Shown here: positions 36,650-45,263 of the stretch, one piece after another
Numbering within the stretch: the stretch's first letter is position 1
Layout: every line of letters begins with the position of its first letter
Assembly: GCF_002810445.1 (NCBI RefSeq)
Contig: NZ_NEXS01000001.1
Location: 731,836-795,835, forward strand
Length of the DNA stretch: 64,000 nucleotides
DNA from: Advenella sp. S44
GTDB taxonomy: Bacteria > Pseudomonadota > Gammaproteobacteria > Burkholderiales > Burkholderiaceae_B
Direction: 5' to 3'
Notes under the pieces: generated by a model
Database searches by the model: none
What the model was told of the DNA's origin: nothing
Seen by the model: only the letters and a program-made list of their open reading frames with translations
Made by a program: the position numbers and the translations under genes

Positions 36650-38212
36650 ATGAAAAAGCGCGTACTGGCTGCCATCGCAGCAAGCCTGCTGGCCGCAGGC
36701 AATATGACCCATGCCGAAGAACTGACCATTGCTTTTGCCGACAATTTGTCTTCGCTGGATCCACAACTGAACAACTTCGCGGGCGATCGCTCGGCCGGCC
36801 TGTTTTTCTTTGATATGCTGGTCAATAACTACCACAATAAACTTTTGCCAGGCCTGGCCACCGAATGGAAAAATACCGGCCCCACAACTTGGGAGTTCAA
36901 ATTGCGTCCCGATGTTAAATGGAGCGACGGCACCCCGTTCACGGCGGAGGATGTGATTTATTCGATCGAGCGTATCCGTAAGGTACCAGGTTCGGTCGCG
37001 CCGTTTACCGGCTATGTGCGTACAATCAAGAGCGTGACCGAAAAAGAACCGGGCACGCTGGTATTTGAAACCACGATTCCCAATCCCGGCTTGCCGCTGA
37101 ACCTGGCCTCTGTGCATTTGGTACAGAAAAAAAGCACGGAAAATGCGACAAGCGATGACTTCAATTCCGGTAAAGCGCTAATTGGCACAGGGCCGTATAA
37201 GCTGGTTTCCTACACGCCCGGCGCGGGCTTTCAGGTAGAGGCCAATCCCTCATACTGGGGTGAAAAACCCTTGTGGGACAAAGTATCGTATCGCTATGTA
37301 GCCAACGCCGCGACGCGGTCTACGGCGCTGCTGTCGGGCGATGTGGATGTCATCGATAAGGTCTCGGTCGCTGATCTGAAAAAGCTGGAAAACAACGACA
37401 AAGTCAACGTCTATGCCTATAACGGACTGCGCGTATTTCTGCTGCAACCCAGCTTTAATCCGAAGCCCAATAAATTCATTACCGACAATAACGGCAAACC
37501 CCTGGATAAGAATCCCCTGCTTGATCTGAAAGTGCGGCAGGCATTGTCGCTCGCGATCAATCGCGATGCCATCGCCGATCGCATTCTGCAGGGCAGTGTG
37601 ACTGTGGCAGATCAGTGGATGCCCAAGGATTCGATTGGCTACAACCCGAATATCAAGCCGATTGCCTTTGACGCGCAGAAAGCCAAGGATTTGCTGAAAG
37701 AGGCCGGTTACCCTGACGGTTTTAATTTGACCATCCATGTGCCCACTGACCGCTATCCCATGGCGCCCGAAACAGTGCAGGCCGTGGCCCAGTTCTGGAG
37801 CCGCATTGGTGTGAAGACCCAGGTGTCCGTAGTACCGTGGGCCGTTTACTCAAGTGCCGCCAGGAAAAACGAATATGCCATGTCGGTGATTGCCTGGGGG
37901 AATGGAACGGGTGAGGGCAGCTATGCCATGGTTAATATCCTTGCCACCGTCAACTCCGACAAAGGCCTGGGTGCCTCCAATTGGGGCCACTATAGCAGCC
38001 AGAAAATGGACGACTACCTGAAGCAGGCAACTGAAGAGTTCGATGATGACAAGCGTGAAAAAATCATGCAGGATGCGGCCCAGGTGGTATCGGACGAAGT
38101 AGGTGTGATTCCCATGTTCCATTACAAAAACATCTGGGCGACACGCAAGGGACTGGTTGTCAAACCCTTGAGTTCGGATCGTACCGTGCCGGCCATGGTA
38201 ACCAAGGAATAA
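36650..38212 (+). CDS. ABC transporter substrate-binding protein (SBP_bac_5, peptide/nickel type)
   Basis: A 520-residue periplasmic receptor with a signal peptide (KRVLAAIAASLLAAGNMTHA). Family motifs are NLSSLDPQLNNFAG, WEFKLRPDVKWSDGTPFTAEDV and VRQALSLAINRDAIADRI. AGAGGAA precedes the ATG. It delivers the ligand to the ABC importer encoded just upstream. The family binds peptides, opines, nickel or glutathione; the ligand is not deducible, but the flavoprotein and thioesterase-like genes around it suggest a compound that is broken down rather than a general peptide. Confidence 0.93.
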   Translation: MKKRVLAAIAASLLAAGNMTHAEELTIAFADNLSSLDPQLNNFAGDRSAGLFFFDMLVNNYHNKLLPGLATEWKNTGPTTWEFKLRPDVKWSDGTPFTAEDVIYSIERIRKVPGSVAPFTGYVRTIKSVTEKEPGTLVFETTIPNPGLPLNLASVHLVQKKSTENATSDDFNSGKALIGTGPYKLVSYTPGAGFQVEANPSYWGEKPLWDKVSYRYVANAATRSTALLSGDVDVIDKVSVADLKKLENNDKVNVYAYNGLRVFLLQPSFNPKPNKFITDNNGKPLDKNPLLDLKVRQALSLAINRDAIADRILQGSVTVADQWMPKDSIGYNPNIKPIAFDAQKAKDLLKEAGYPDGFNLTIHVPTDRYPMAPETVQAVAQFWSRIGVKTQVSVVPWAVYSSAARKNEYAMSVIAWGNGTGEGSYAMVNILATVNSDKGLGASNWGHYSSQKMDDYLKQATEEFDDDKREKIMQDAAQVVSDEVGVIPMFHYKNIWATRKGLVVKPLSSDRTVPAMVTKE

Positions 38213-38313
38213 GCTGACAGCAGACGAATGCCAGCGCCGCGCCATCAGGGCTGCTGTCCAATGTGCAGATATCACGTCTGTCATTGGGCAAGCATGATGG
38301 TGAGGTACAGCGA

Positions 38314-39657
38314 ATGAATGGAAGATCTATGCTAAATGAAATTTTATCGGTAACACCTGCCGATGCGCTGATCGATGAGCCACGTGTTATCCGTGTCGAT
38401 GGTCTGTCGGCCGGTGAACGTATTACGATTGTGAGTCAGACCGAGCGCGCCGGTGGCGTGACGTGGCACAGCCAGGCCGAATTTGAGGCTGATGCACAAG
38501 GCGTTGTGGACGTCAGCACCCAGGCACCGCTGGCCGGGAGTTACCAAGGCGTGTCCCAAATGGGGCTGCTATGGTCACAAGTGCCGGCAGAGCAGAATCG
38601 CCGCGAAGTATTTGCCGACACGGTGGCGCAACCGCTGGTAACCGAGCTGACCGTGACCACCGCCAGTAACACACTGCGCGCAACACTGACCCAGCGCCTG
38701 ATGGATGAGGGTGTTGAACGCATCGAGGTACGCGAAGATGGACTGGTAGGCACATTATTTTTACCCTCCACACCCGGACCGCATCCGGCTGTGATGATCC
38801 TGAACGGATCGGGAGGCGGTATCAATGAGCCTCGTGGTGCGCTGTATGCGTCGCGTGGTTATATTGCATTTGCATTGGGCTACTTCAAGGCGCCAGGTCT
38901 GTCGGACTATATTTCGAACACGCCGCTGGAATATTTCAGAAAAGGCATGGACTGGCTGCGCAGGACCCAGCGGCCGCTGGGCGGATTCGTTGCATTGAGC
39001 GGCCAGTCGCGTGGCGGAGAGTTGGTCCTGCTTCTGGCAAGCCTGTTTCCGCAGGACGTCAGTGCAGTGGTGGCCTATGTGCCGGGGGCTGTGGTGCACA
39101 GCGGGCAAAACGCCGCTGATCCGCAGGTGGGTCGCAATGGCCCGGCCTGGCTGCTTAACGGCAAGCCGCTAACCCATGTATGGCAGGACAACAAGACGGC
39201 CACCTGGGCGCCATTCGACGAAGGCCCCTCGCCGCATCGTCACGAACGCGCTATCATGACCGCCTTGCAGGATAGCGATGCGGTCGCCCGCGCCCGCATT
39301 CAGGTCGAAAAGATACAAGGACCGATTATTTTGCTGTCGGCCACCGATGATGGGGCCTGGCCATCCAGCCTGTACAGCAAAATGATTTATGACCAATTGA
39401 ATGAAGTGGGATTCGAGCATGTTGTGCAATGGGTGGACACCAAGGACGGCGGCCACAGCATCGTATTCCCTTACGTGCCCACGACACAACTGGTGTATGC
39501 ACATCCGGTCTCGGGCAAAATCAACACCGGGGGCGGGACACCATCTGCAAATGCACAGTCCGATGAACACAGCTGGGCTGCGATCACGGAATTTCTGCAA
39601 AATGCCGTCAGGGCGCATCTGAAGCGCCGGCAGGACAATGAAAGACAGTCATATTAG
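38314..39657 (+). CDS. Acyl-CoA thioesterase/BAAT N-terminal and C-terminal domain hydrolase
   Basis: A 447-residue protein with an N-terminal immunoglobulin-like BAAT/thioesterase domain (about 1-130: IDEPRVIRVDGLSAGERITI) and a C-terminal alpha/beta-hydrolase domain (MILNGSGGGINEPRGALYAS). The nucleophile motif is ALSGQSRGGELV, the acid lies in SATDDGAWPS, and the histidine in DGGHSIVFPY. A cysteine replaces the serine in many thioesterases; here it is serine. GTGAGG precedes the ATG at 38314. Members cleave acyl-CoA thioesters or join acyl groups to amino acids. Confidence 0.85.
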   Translation: MNGRSMLNEILSVTPADALIDEPRVIRVDGLSAGERITIVSQTERAGGVTWHSQAEFEADAQGVVDVSTQAPLAGSYQGVSQMGLLWSQVPAEQNRREVFADTVAQPLVTELTVTTASNTLRATLTQRLMDEGVERIEVREDGLVGTLFLPSTPGPHPAVMILNGSGGGINEPRGALYASRGYIAFALGYFKAPGLSDYISNTPLEYFRKGMDWLRRTQRPLGGFVALSGQSRGGELVLLLASLFPQDVSAVVAYVPGAVVHSGQNAADPQVGRNGPAWLLNGKPLTHVWQDNKTATWAPFDEGPSPHRHERAIMTALQDSDAVARARIQVEKIQGPIILLSATDDGAWPSSLYSKMIYDQLNEVGFEHVVQWVDTKDGGHSIVFPYVPTTQLVYAHPVSGKINTGGGTPSANAQSDEHSWAAITEFLQNAVRAHLKRRQDNERQSY

Positions 39658-39743
39658 CCAGGTGGATGGCGACAGGCCTTGCTTGTGCCGTCAGTTGAGA
39701 AGCGTGGGGTTGATTCGATTGTGAATCATCTGCCGGGCAGGCG

Positions 39744-40538
39744 CTAATATTTTCCGGTGAGCCCGCCATCCACAATCAGTTCCGTGCCGGTGACGTACGA
39801 AGCCTGATCGGAGGTCAGGAATGCGATGCAATGGGCAACTTCCCAGGCGGTGCCCATTCTTTTCATTGGAACCTGCGCGTCTCTTTTTGTTCGAACTTCC
39901 TCCATATCACCGGATGAGGAAAAAACAGCGCCCACATTTTTTTGGATTCTGGGAGTGTCAATCAGTCCCGGAATAACGGTATTGGCTCTGATATTTCGAT
40001 CAGCATATTCATGGGCAATCTGCTTTGTCATTTGTATCAATGCCGCTTTGGTAACGCTATAGGCCAGGTGAGGATATCCCACATAACGGATGCCCGCTAC
40101 TGAGGCAACAGACACAATGCAGCCTGCGCCGCGCTCAATCATGCCCGGTATCAAGCGCTTTGAAAGCAGCAACAGGCTTTCAACATTGGTCTGGTGGATG
40201 CGTTGGAGGTCTGCGACGGACGTTTCATGGATACCGCCGGTTTTTCCGATGCCTGCATTGGCGATCAAGGTCGAAATGGGGCCAAACCGTTCCGTGGCGA
40301 TCTTCAACACACGGTCCATTTCGTCGGGGCGGGTAATATCGCCTTGCAAGGGTAAACAGGTCCCCCCTATGCGTTCGATTTCCTGGGCGGTTGCCCGGGC
40401 GGCTTCGGCATGACAATCCAGGGCAATGACTTTTGCGCCGGACTGGGCAATGAGTACCGACGTTGCCTTGCCGATACTCCAGCCTGGTGCACTGCTGCCG
40501 GCGCCGGCGACCAGTACCACTTTGTCTGTATCATCCAT
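39744..40538 (-). CDS. SDR family oxidoreductase
   Basis: A 264-residue classical SDR. The cofactor loop reads VAGAGSSAPGWSIGKATSVL, with a longer insert between glycines than usual; NAGIGKTGG and YSVTKAALIQM follow (catalytic Tyr and Lys). The ATG at 40538 has AAAGGGA 7-8 bases upstream and overlaps the end of the citryl-CoA lyase-like gene by 8 bases. It is the last gene of the operon and probably oxidises or reduces an intermediate of the same path. Confidence 0.9.
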   Translation of the reverse strand: MDDTDKVVLVAGAGSSAPGWSIGKATSVLIAQSGAKVIALDCHAEAARATAQEIERIGGTCLPLQGDITRPDEMDRVLKIATERFGPISTLIANAGIGKTGGIHETSVADLQRIHQTNVESLLLLSKRLIPGMIERGAGCIVSVASVAGIRYVGYPHLAYSVTKAALIQMTKQIAHEYADRNIRANTVIPGLIDTPRIQKNVGAVFSSSGDMEEVRTKRDAQVPMKRMGTAWEVAHCIAFLTSDQASYVTGTELIVDGGLTGKY

Positions 40539-41301
40539 TGCCTGTGTCCCTTTTTGAATATGGAATGGCCTGATCAATGGTGTCCCAGATAAAACGGCCC
40601 GACGGAGTGTTTTGCTCTTCGGCGATATGGGAAACCAGACCCGCGGCTCGCGAAATGACCGCAAAACCGCGCATCAGTCGTGATGGTACGCCAATGGCGC
40701 CGAGCAGGGCGGCAACCGCCCCGGTCGCGTTGATCGTAATGTGCCTGGCGTATACCTGGTCCACAGCGCGGCTCAACTGCTTGAGCGCGTCGATATAGTG
40801 ACGCTCCAGCGCCGCTTCGCTATCGGCAAGGTCAAGCAGCTTCAATGAACGAGGATCATCCGGCTTGTGCAAATGATGACCGAATCCCGGCAGGAATTTT
40901 TTCCGGTCTTTATATCTTGTGGCAATGGCCAGCGCTGCTTCTTGCTGATCGGGCGAGGCAATAATCTCGTCCAGCAATATCGAGCAGTTTTCCATGGTTC
41001 CTACAAACTGGCTGCCGACAGCCAGCAGTCCCGAGGCCACCGCGCCCTGCAGATTTTCCGGTGCACTCATGTAGATCAGTCTGCTTGCGATGGCGCTAGG
41101 CGTCAGCCCGTGTTCCATAAGGGTAACCAGGACTGCATCTACAACTTTGATGTCGACCGGGCGGGCTTTTCTGCCCATGATCTGCAGGAACATGACCTCA
41201 GTGAAGGTAGCCTCTCCGATCAGATCATTGACAAGGTCCTTGTCACGGTAGTTCATGCCGGTAAGCGAGTGTGTGCATAGTTCAGTGACGGGCTCTTTCA
41301 T
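40531..41301 (-). CDS. Citryl-CoA lyase / citrate synthase-like protein
   Basis: A 256-residue single-domain homologue of the citrate synthase superfamily, much shorter than the 430-residue enzyme. GFGHHLHKPDDPRS contains the conserved histidine of the active site, and the C-terminal ARHITINATGAVAAL and GFAVISRAAGLVSHIAEE blocks (CoA-binding region with an active-site arginine and histidine) are clear. Such short forms cleave citryl-CoA-like hydroxyacyl-CoA thioesters. With an acyl-CoA ligase upstream, it may split a hydroxyacyl-CoA into acetyl-CoA and a keto acid. Confidence 0.82.
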   Translation of the reverse strand: MKEPVTELCTHSLTGMNYRDKDLVNDLIGEATFTEVMFLQIMGRKARPVDIKVVDAVLVTLMEHGLTPSAIASRLIYMSAPENLQGAVASGLLAVGSQFVGTMENCSILLDEIIASPDQQEAALAIATRYKDRKKFLPGFGHHLHKPDDPRSLKLLDLADSEAALERHYIDALKQLSRAVDQVYARHITINATGAVAALLGAIGVPSRLMRGFAVISRAAGLVSHIAEEQNTPSGRFIWDTIDQAIPYSKRDTGNG

Positions 41302-41314
41302 CGTGTACTCCTTA

Positions 41315-42823
41315 TTACAATTGTCGTGTTTCGGTGGTGTCCTGCATGCCGGACAGGACCAGTTCCTGAATGGTTTTCTTGAGCACCTTGCCTACCGGTG
41401 ATCTGGGCAGACTTGCAAAGAAATAGATGTTTTTTGGCGTGTGAACCGGACCCAGTTTTTCTCTGACTAGTCGCTTGAGTTCGTCCGCTGTCGCCGCACT
41501 ATCAGCGCGCAATTGAACAGCGGCGTTTACCGACTCGCCCCATTTTTCATCTGTGATTCCAAAGACTGCTGACTCGTACACACCGACGTGCTGCGATAGA
41601 ACATTCTCAACATCTATCGGATAGACGTTGAAACCACCCGTGATAATCACATCGCGAATTCTGTCTTTGATAAACAGAAACCCTTTTTCGTCTACAAACC
41701 CGACGTCGCCTGTATGCAGCCAACCGTTTTTTATCGTCTCGGCTGTTTTCTCGGGCAGCCGCCAATACCCGGTCATCACAAGATCGCCACGGATCACGAT
41801 TTCACCGGTTTCATTGGGAGGCAGCCTATTTTGCTGTTGATCTACAATCGCAATATCGGTGAACCAGCTGGCTTGTCCGACAGAAGTGCGGTATTGCGGT
41901 TGAGCCAGAGCATCGGGCCCAATCAACGTGGCTATTTGCGGTGCTTCTGTTTGCCCATAGGTCGTGGCAAGGACGTTGCCGAAAAAATCCTGTGCGCGTG
42001 CTATTTTTTCTGCCGGCATACCGGCTCCGCCGTATATCAGCAGCCGTAGACCCGGGAAATCCTTTGGTGATCCGGCGGCGATCAGCTTGTAGATGAGTGT
42101 CGGGGGCATAAAGGTCATCGTGCCCTTTTGTTCCCTGAATGCATGCACGATGTCGGCCGCCTCTGCTGATCCAGACAGCACCAGGCAGCCGCCTTGCGCC
42201 AGTACAGGCAAAACGTAAGTTCCGGTGCCATGACTGATGGGGGCGCAAATAACAAATTTGTCATTGTTTGTTATTTTCCAGCCGTGGATCTGATTGATAA
42301 TAACGGCAACCCACGCCCGGTACGGTTGCATCACCCCTTTTGGCATACCAGTCGTGCCGCCCGTGAATTTGATGGCCTGGATCTCGTCATCGCTTCTGAT
42401 CGCTTCGGGAACAGGCTGTCCGGTAAATCGTTCGATCAAGATGGGGATATCATGTGTATTGATGATATGTACGGTCTCCAGGCCGGCGGTCAATACTGCG
42501 CCATCGCCGTCCTGAATGATAATAGACGGCTTGATGACGGTTGTGATTCTTCTGATTTCTGTCGGTGTGCTTCGGTAATTGAGCGGCACCCATACCTTGC
42601 CGGCAGCCATAATGGCAAGCATGGCAACAATATAGGCGACCGAGTTCTGCGCGCATAGTCCGACCATGGAACCTGGTTCGTCGTCCAGTTTGTGGATTGC
42701 GCAAGCCAGCGCGCTTACCCGGTCTGCCAATGCGGCATAACTGACGCTTTCCTGCCTTGACTCAATGGCCGTGCTTTCAGGATAGCGCAGGGCTGCTCTG
42801 AAAAAAAAGTCTATTGGATACAT
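41315..42823 (-). CDS. Class I adenylate-forming enzyme (AMP-dependent acyl-CoA synthetase/ligase)
   Basis: A 502-residue ANL-family ligase. The P-loop-like motif is FTGGTTGMPKGVMQP; TYGQTEAPQ, LHTGDVGFVDEKGFLFI, DVIITGGFNVYPIDVENVL and PRSPVGKVLKKT (catalytic lysine) follow. It activates a carboxylic acid with ATP to an acyl-AMP and then the CoA thioester. It is close to acid-CoA ligases; the substrate is unknown. The next gene in the operon starts 13 bases later and encodes a citryl-CoA lyase-like protein. Confidence 0.9.
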   Translation of the reverse strand: MYPIDFFFRAALRYPESTAIESRQESVSYAALADRVSALACAIHKLDDEPGSMVGLCAQNSVAYIVAMLAIMAAGKVWVPLNYRSTPTEIRRITTVIKPSIIIQDGDGAVLTAGLETVHIINTHDIPILIERFTGQPVPEAIRSDDEIQAIKFTGGTTGMPKGVMQPYRAWVAVIINQIHGWKITNNDKFVICAPISHGTGTYVLPVLAQGGCLVLSGSAEAADIVHAFREQKGTMTFMPPTLIYKLIAAGSPKDFPGLRLLIYGGAGMPAEKIARAQDFFGNVLATTYGQTEAPQIATLIGPDALAQPQYRTSVGQASWFTDIAIVDQQQNRLPPNETGEIVIRGDLVMTGYWRLPEKTAETIKNGWLHTGDVGFVDEKGFLFIKDRIRDVIITGGFNVYPIDVENVLSQHVGVYESAVFGITDEKWGESVNAAVQLRADSAATADELKRLVREKLGPVHTPKNIYFFASLPRSPVGKVLKKTIQELVLSGMQDTTETRQL

Positions 42824-42840
42824 CTTGTTGTTACCTTATT

Positions 42841-43815
42841 TCAGTTGGCCTGCAGCTTTGCCTGGCGCACGACCTGTTCCCATTTCGCAATTTCGTCCCG
42901 GGTAAATTGATCCAGATAGGCCGGGGTGTTTTCTATGGGCGCTGCGCTATAGCCGTTTTTGGCAAAGCTATCCTTGACTTCGGCGCTGGCGATCACTTTG
43001 TTCAATGCATCATTGAGTTTGCTGATAATCTTGTCGTCCGTCCCTTTGGGGGCTGCAATTGCAAACCACGAACTGACGAGAAAATTGTCAATCCCTTGTT
43101 CCTTGAAGGTGGGCACGTCGGGAAGCGCGGGATCACGCTTTTCTGTTGTGACCGCTAGCGGTATGAGCTTGTTCGATTTGATTCGTCCTACAGACGAAGG
43201 AATGTTGTCAAACATTGAATCGACCTGGGCGCCCAGCAAATCGTTGACTGCGGGGCCACTGCCTTTGTATGGAATATGAAGAATGTTCGTGCCCGTCAGG
43301 ACCTTGAACAGCTCACATGACATATGAATAGACGACCCGATGCCTGATGAGGCGCAGGTCAGCTTTCCCGGGTTCTTTTTTGCATACGAAATATATTCGT
43401 CCACTGAATTGATATTTTTTTTCGGATTGACGACGAGCACATTGCCGATGGAGGCGATGAAGCCGACACTTTTGAAGTCGTTCAGATAATCGTAATTCAG
43501 GTTTTTATAAAGTGAACGGTTGATCGTGTTGGCAATGCTTCCGACCAGCAAGGTATAGCCGTCATTCTTTGCCCGGGCGACGTATTCCGTGCCAATGTTG
43601 CTGTTGGCCCCGGGTTTGTTTTCCACAATAACCGTTTGGCCCAATTGGCTGGAAAGGCCTTTAGCGATTAATCTCGCGAGGATATCGGTGGCGCCTCCCG
43701 CGGAATAGCCGACAACCAGGTTGATTGGTCGATCGGGATAGGCCGCTGCCACAGCAGGGGAGGCTGACAGTAGCGCCAGCGTCAGCGCCGTCATGCCAAA
43801 GCATTTTGTTTTCAT
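42841..43815 (-). CDS. Bug family tripartite tricarboxylate transporter substrate-binding protein
   Basis: A 324-residue Bug receptor with signal peptide KCFGMTALTLALLSASPAVA and signature YPDRPINLVVGYSAGGATDI. GANSNIGTEYVA and IPYKGSGPAVNDLLGAQV follow. Of two adjacent ATGs, the second (43815) has GGAG at 5 bases and is preferred over 43818. A longer in-frame start would overlap the divergent regulator. It is the first gene of the ligase-lyase-SDR operon and probably binds the acid that the ligase activates. No tctAB nearby. Confidence 0.94.
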   Translation of the reverse strand: MKTKCFGMTALTLALLSASPAVAAAYPDRPINLVVGYSAGGATDILARLIAKGLSSQLGQTVIVENKPGANSNIGTEYVARAKNDGYTLLVGSIANTINRSLYKNLNYDYLNDFKSVGFIASIGNVLVVNPKKNINSVDEYISYAKKNPGKLTCASSGIGSSIHMSCELFKVLTGTNILHIPYKGSGPAVNDLLGAQVDSMFDNIPSSVGRIKSNKLIPLAVTTEKRDPALPDVPTFKEQGIDNFLVSSWFAIAAPKGTDDKIISKLNDALNKVIASAEVKDSFAKNGYSAAPIENTPAYLDQFTRDEIAKWEQVVRQAKLQAN

Positions 43816-43848
43816 CATGTCTCCAGTCTCATGTTTTATTGTGTTGAT

Positions 43849-43911
43849 ATGCAGCTGCATTCTAGTCAGGTTCAATAGTGTGACAAAATAAATTTGTCCA
43901 GAAATTGGACA
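43849..43911. promoter_or_regulatory. Operator region between the Bug operon and the IclR pseudogene
   Basis: Two symmetrical sites are visible: a perfect 12-base palindrome ATGCAGCTGCAT (43849-43860), and TGTCCA-GAAAT-TGGACA (43895-43911), a perfect 6-base inverted repeat with a 5-base spacer. Both lie in the shared control region. The second is just upstream of the regulator's ribosome binding site and is a likely IclR operator. Confidence 0.5.
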
Positions 43912-43923
43912 TAAGGAGCAGAT

Positions 43924-44627
43924 ATGCATTACAAGGATGAGCCCAAAACATTGGTACGCGGCCTCGCGATACTGGAGGCGCTTAGCAATGCCGATGCCTC
44001 TGGATTGAAGATTGCACAAATCGCAGCCAAGACCCAATCAATGAAATTTCTGATACAGGTCGTTTCGCATACAATCGCGACAAACTAAACCCGATCGCTA
44101 ATTTTGGAGATGAGTCTGAGCAATTTAAAGGCGTACTGAGAAAAATCAGCGAGAAGACAGGAGATTCGTCTTTTCTGATCAGACAGGATAATGCGGATTC
44201 TTTATGTATCCATCGGGAAATAGGCACTTACCCCCTGCAGGTCCTCTCCATTCAGATTGACCATAAGCAGCCGATGGGCGTGGGGGCGGCCGGGCTGGCA
44301 TTGCTTTCTTACCTGCCGGAGTCTGAGCAGGAGCGCATTCTTGCCGAGAATGAACAAAAGCTCTATCCCTATGGGGCAATTTCAGTGAAAAAGCTGCGAT
44401 TGCTGATGAAGGCGACGCGAGAGCGAGGATGGTCTGCGGTTGGCAATGCTGCTGTACAGGGCGTGCTCGGAGTAGGAGTGGCTATCGCCGACAGACGTGG
44501 ATGCCCCAGGTTTGCCATCAGCGTATCATCGGTGGAGGCGAGGTTTACCGTGAAGCGTCAAAGAGCAGTGGTACAAATAATAAAAGATGAAATTTCGGCA
44601 TTGGAGTCGTACGGCTACATAAAATGA
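43924..44627 (+). pseudogene. IclR family regulator, disrupted
   Basis: The ATG at 43924 (AGGAG 5 bases upstream) reads MHYKDEPKTLVRGLAILEAL and GLKIAQIAAKTQS, the first half of an IclR helix-turn-helix, then hits a TAA after about 54 codons. Beyond about 44040 another frame continues with DTGRFAYNRDKLNPIANFGD and runs to 44627 with IclR effector-domain blocks (GVGAAGLALLSYLPES, GVLGVGVAIADRRG). Against the family, some 20 residues including the recognition helix seem deleted, with a frame change. The protein cannot bind DNA normally. Confidence 0.75.
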
Positions 44628-44750
44628 CCAAAGCCGCATTTTGTCCATAACAACGGCAGCGTAAAGGGGCGCGAATTTTTTTCCTGTCTCCGTTAGAATG
44701 TCATATCGCATATGTCATGAATTCAAGAGCAACAACGTAAAGGAAATATT

Positions 44751-45263
44751 ATGCAAAGCGCAGAGGCAGTCGATCTGATCGATACGCTACTGGGCCTTAA
44801 GCCCGATAGCAAGACCTGGCAAGCCCGTCAGTTCAGGGAAAAAGTCAAAACCGGCACGCAGCAAAGCTACGAAGCCCTGTTTTTTCCCGACGTAAGTTTG
44901 CCGCTGCATGATCGCTGGCTGGTGGCCGTATATGCCAGCAGCCTGATGAAGTCGCCCGAGCTGACAGCGCACTACACAGAACAGGCGTTGCTGGCGGGCA
45001 TTGAAGAAAAGCTGGTGCAGATCGTGACTGAAGATCATGTTGAGGATATCGTCAAAAGTGAACTGAACAGTGTCCTGCAATTTACCAAGAAGCTGATTCT
45101 GGATCCGATAGAAGGCAATGAAGAAGCGTTGCTGACGCTGAAACAATCGGGCATGTCTACGCAAGACGTGGTTGTGCTTGGGCAATTGATCGGGTTTCTG
45201 GCCTACCAGATACGTCTGGTGGCCGGGTTGAAGGCAATGCAGAAACTGGAGCAGGCAGCATGA
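44751..45263 (+). CDS. CMD domain protein (carboxymuconolactone decarboxylase-like, Avi_7170-type)
   Basis: A 170-residue helical protein of the carboxymuconolactone decarboxylase fold. It has no cysteine at all, so it lacks the CxxC redox centre of AhpD. AAAGGAA precedes the ATG. It overlaps the next gene, a CxxC-bearing AhpD-like protein, by four bases, as in the Avi_7170/Avi_7169 pair of agrobacteria that sits near peptide-type ABC importers. It may be a structural partner of that protein. Confidence 0.75.
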   Translation: MQSAEAVDLIDTLLGLKPDSKTWQARQFREKVKTGTQQSYEALFFPDVSLPLHDRWLVAVYASSLMKSPELTAHYTEQALLAGIEEKLVQIVTEDHVEDIVKSELNSVLQFTKKLILDPIEGNEEALLTLKQSGMSTQDVVVLGQLIGFLAYQIRLVAGLKAMQKLEQAA

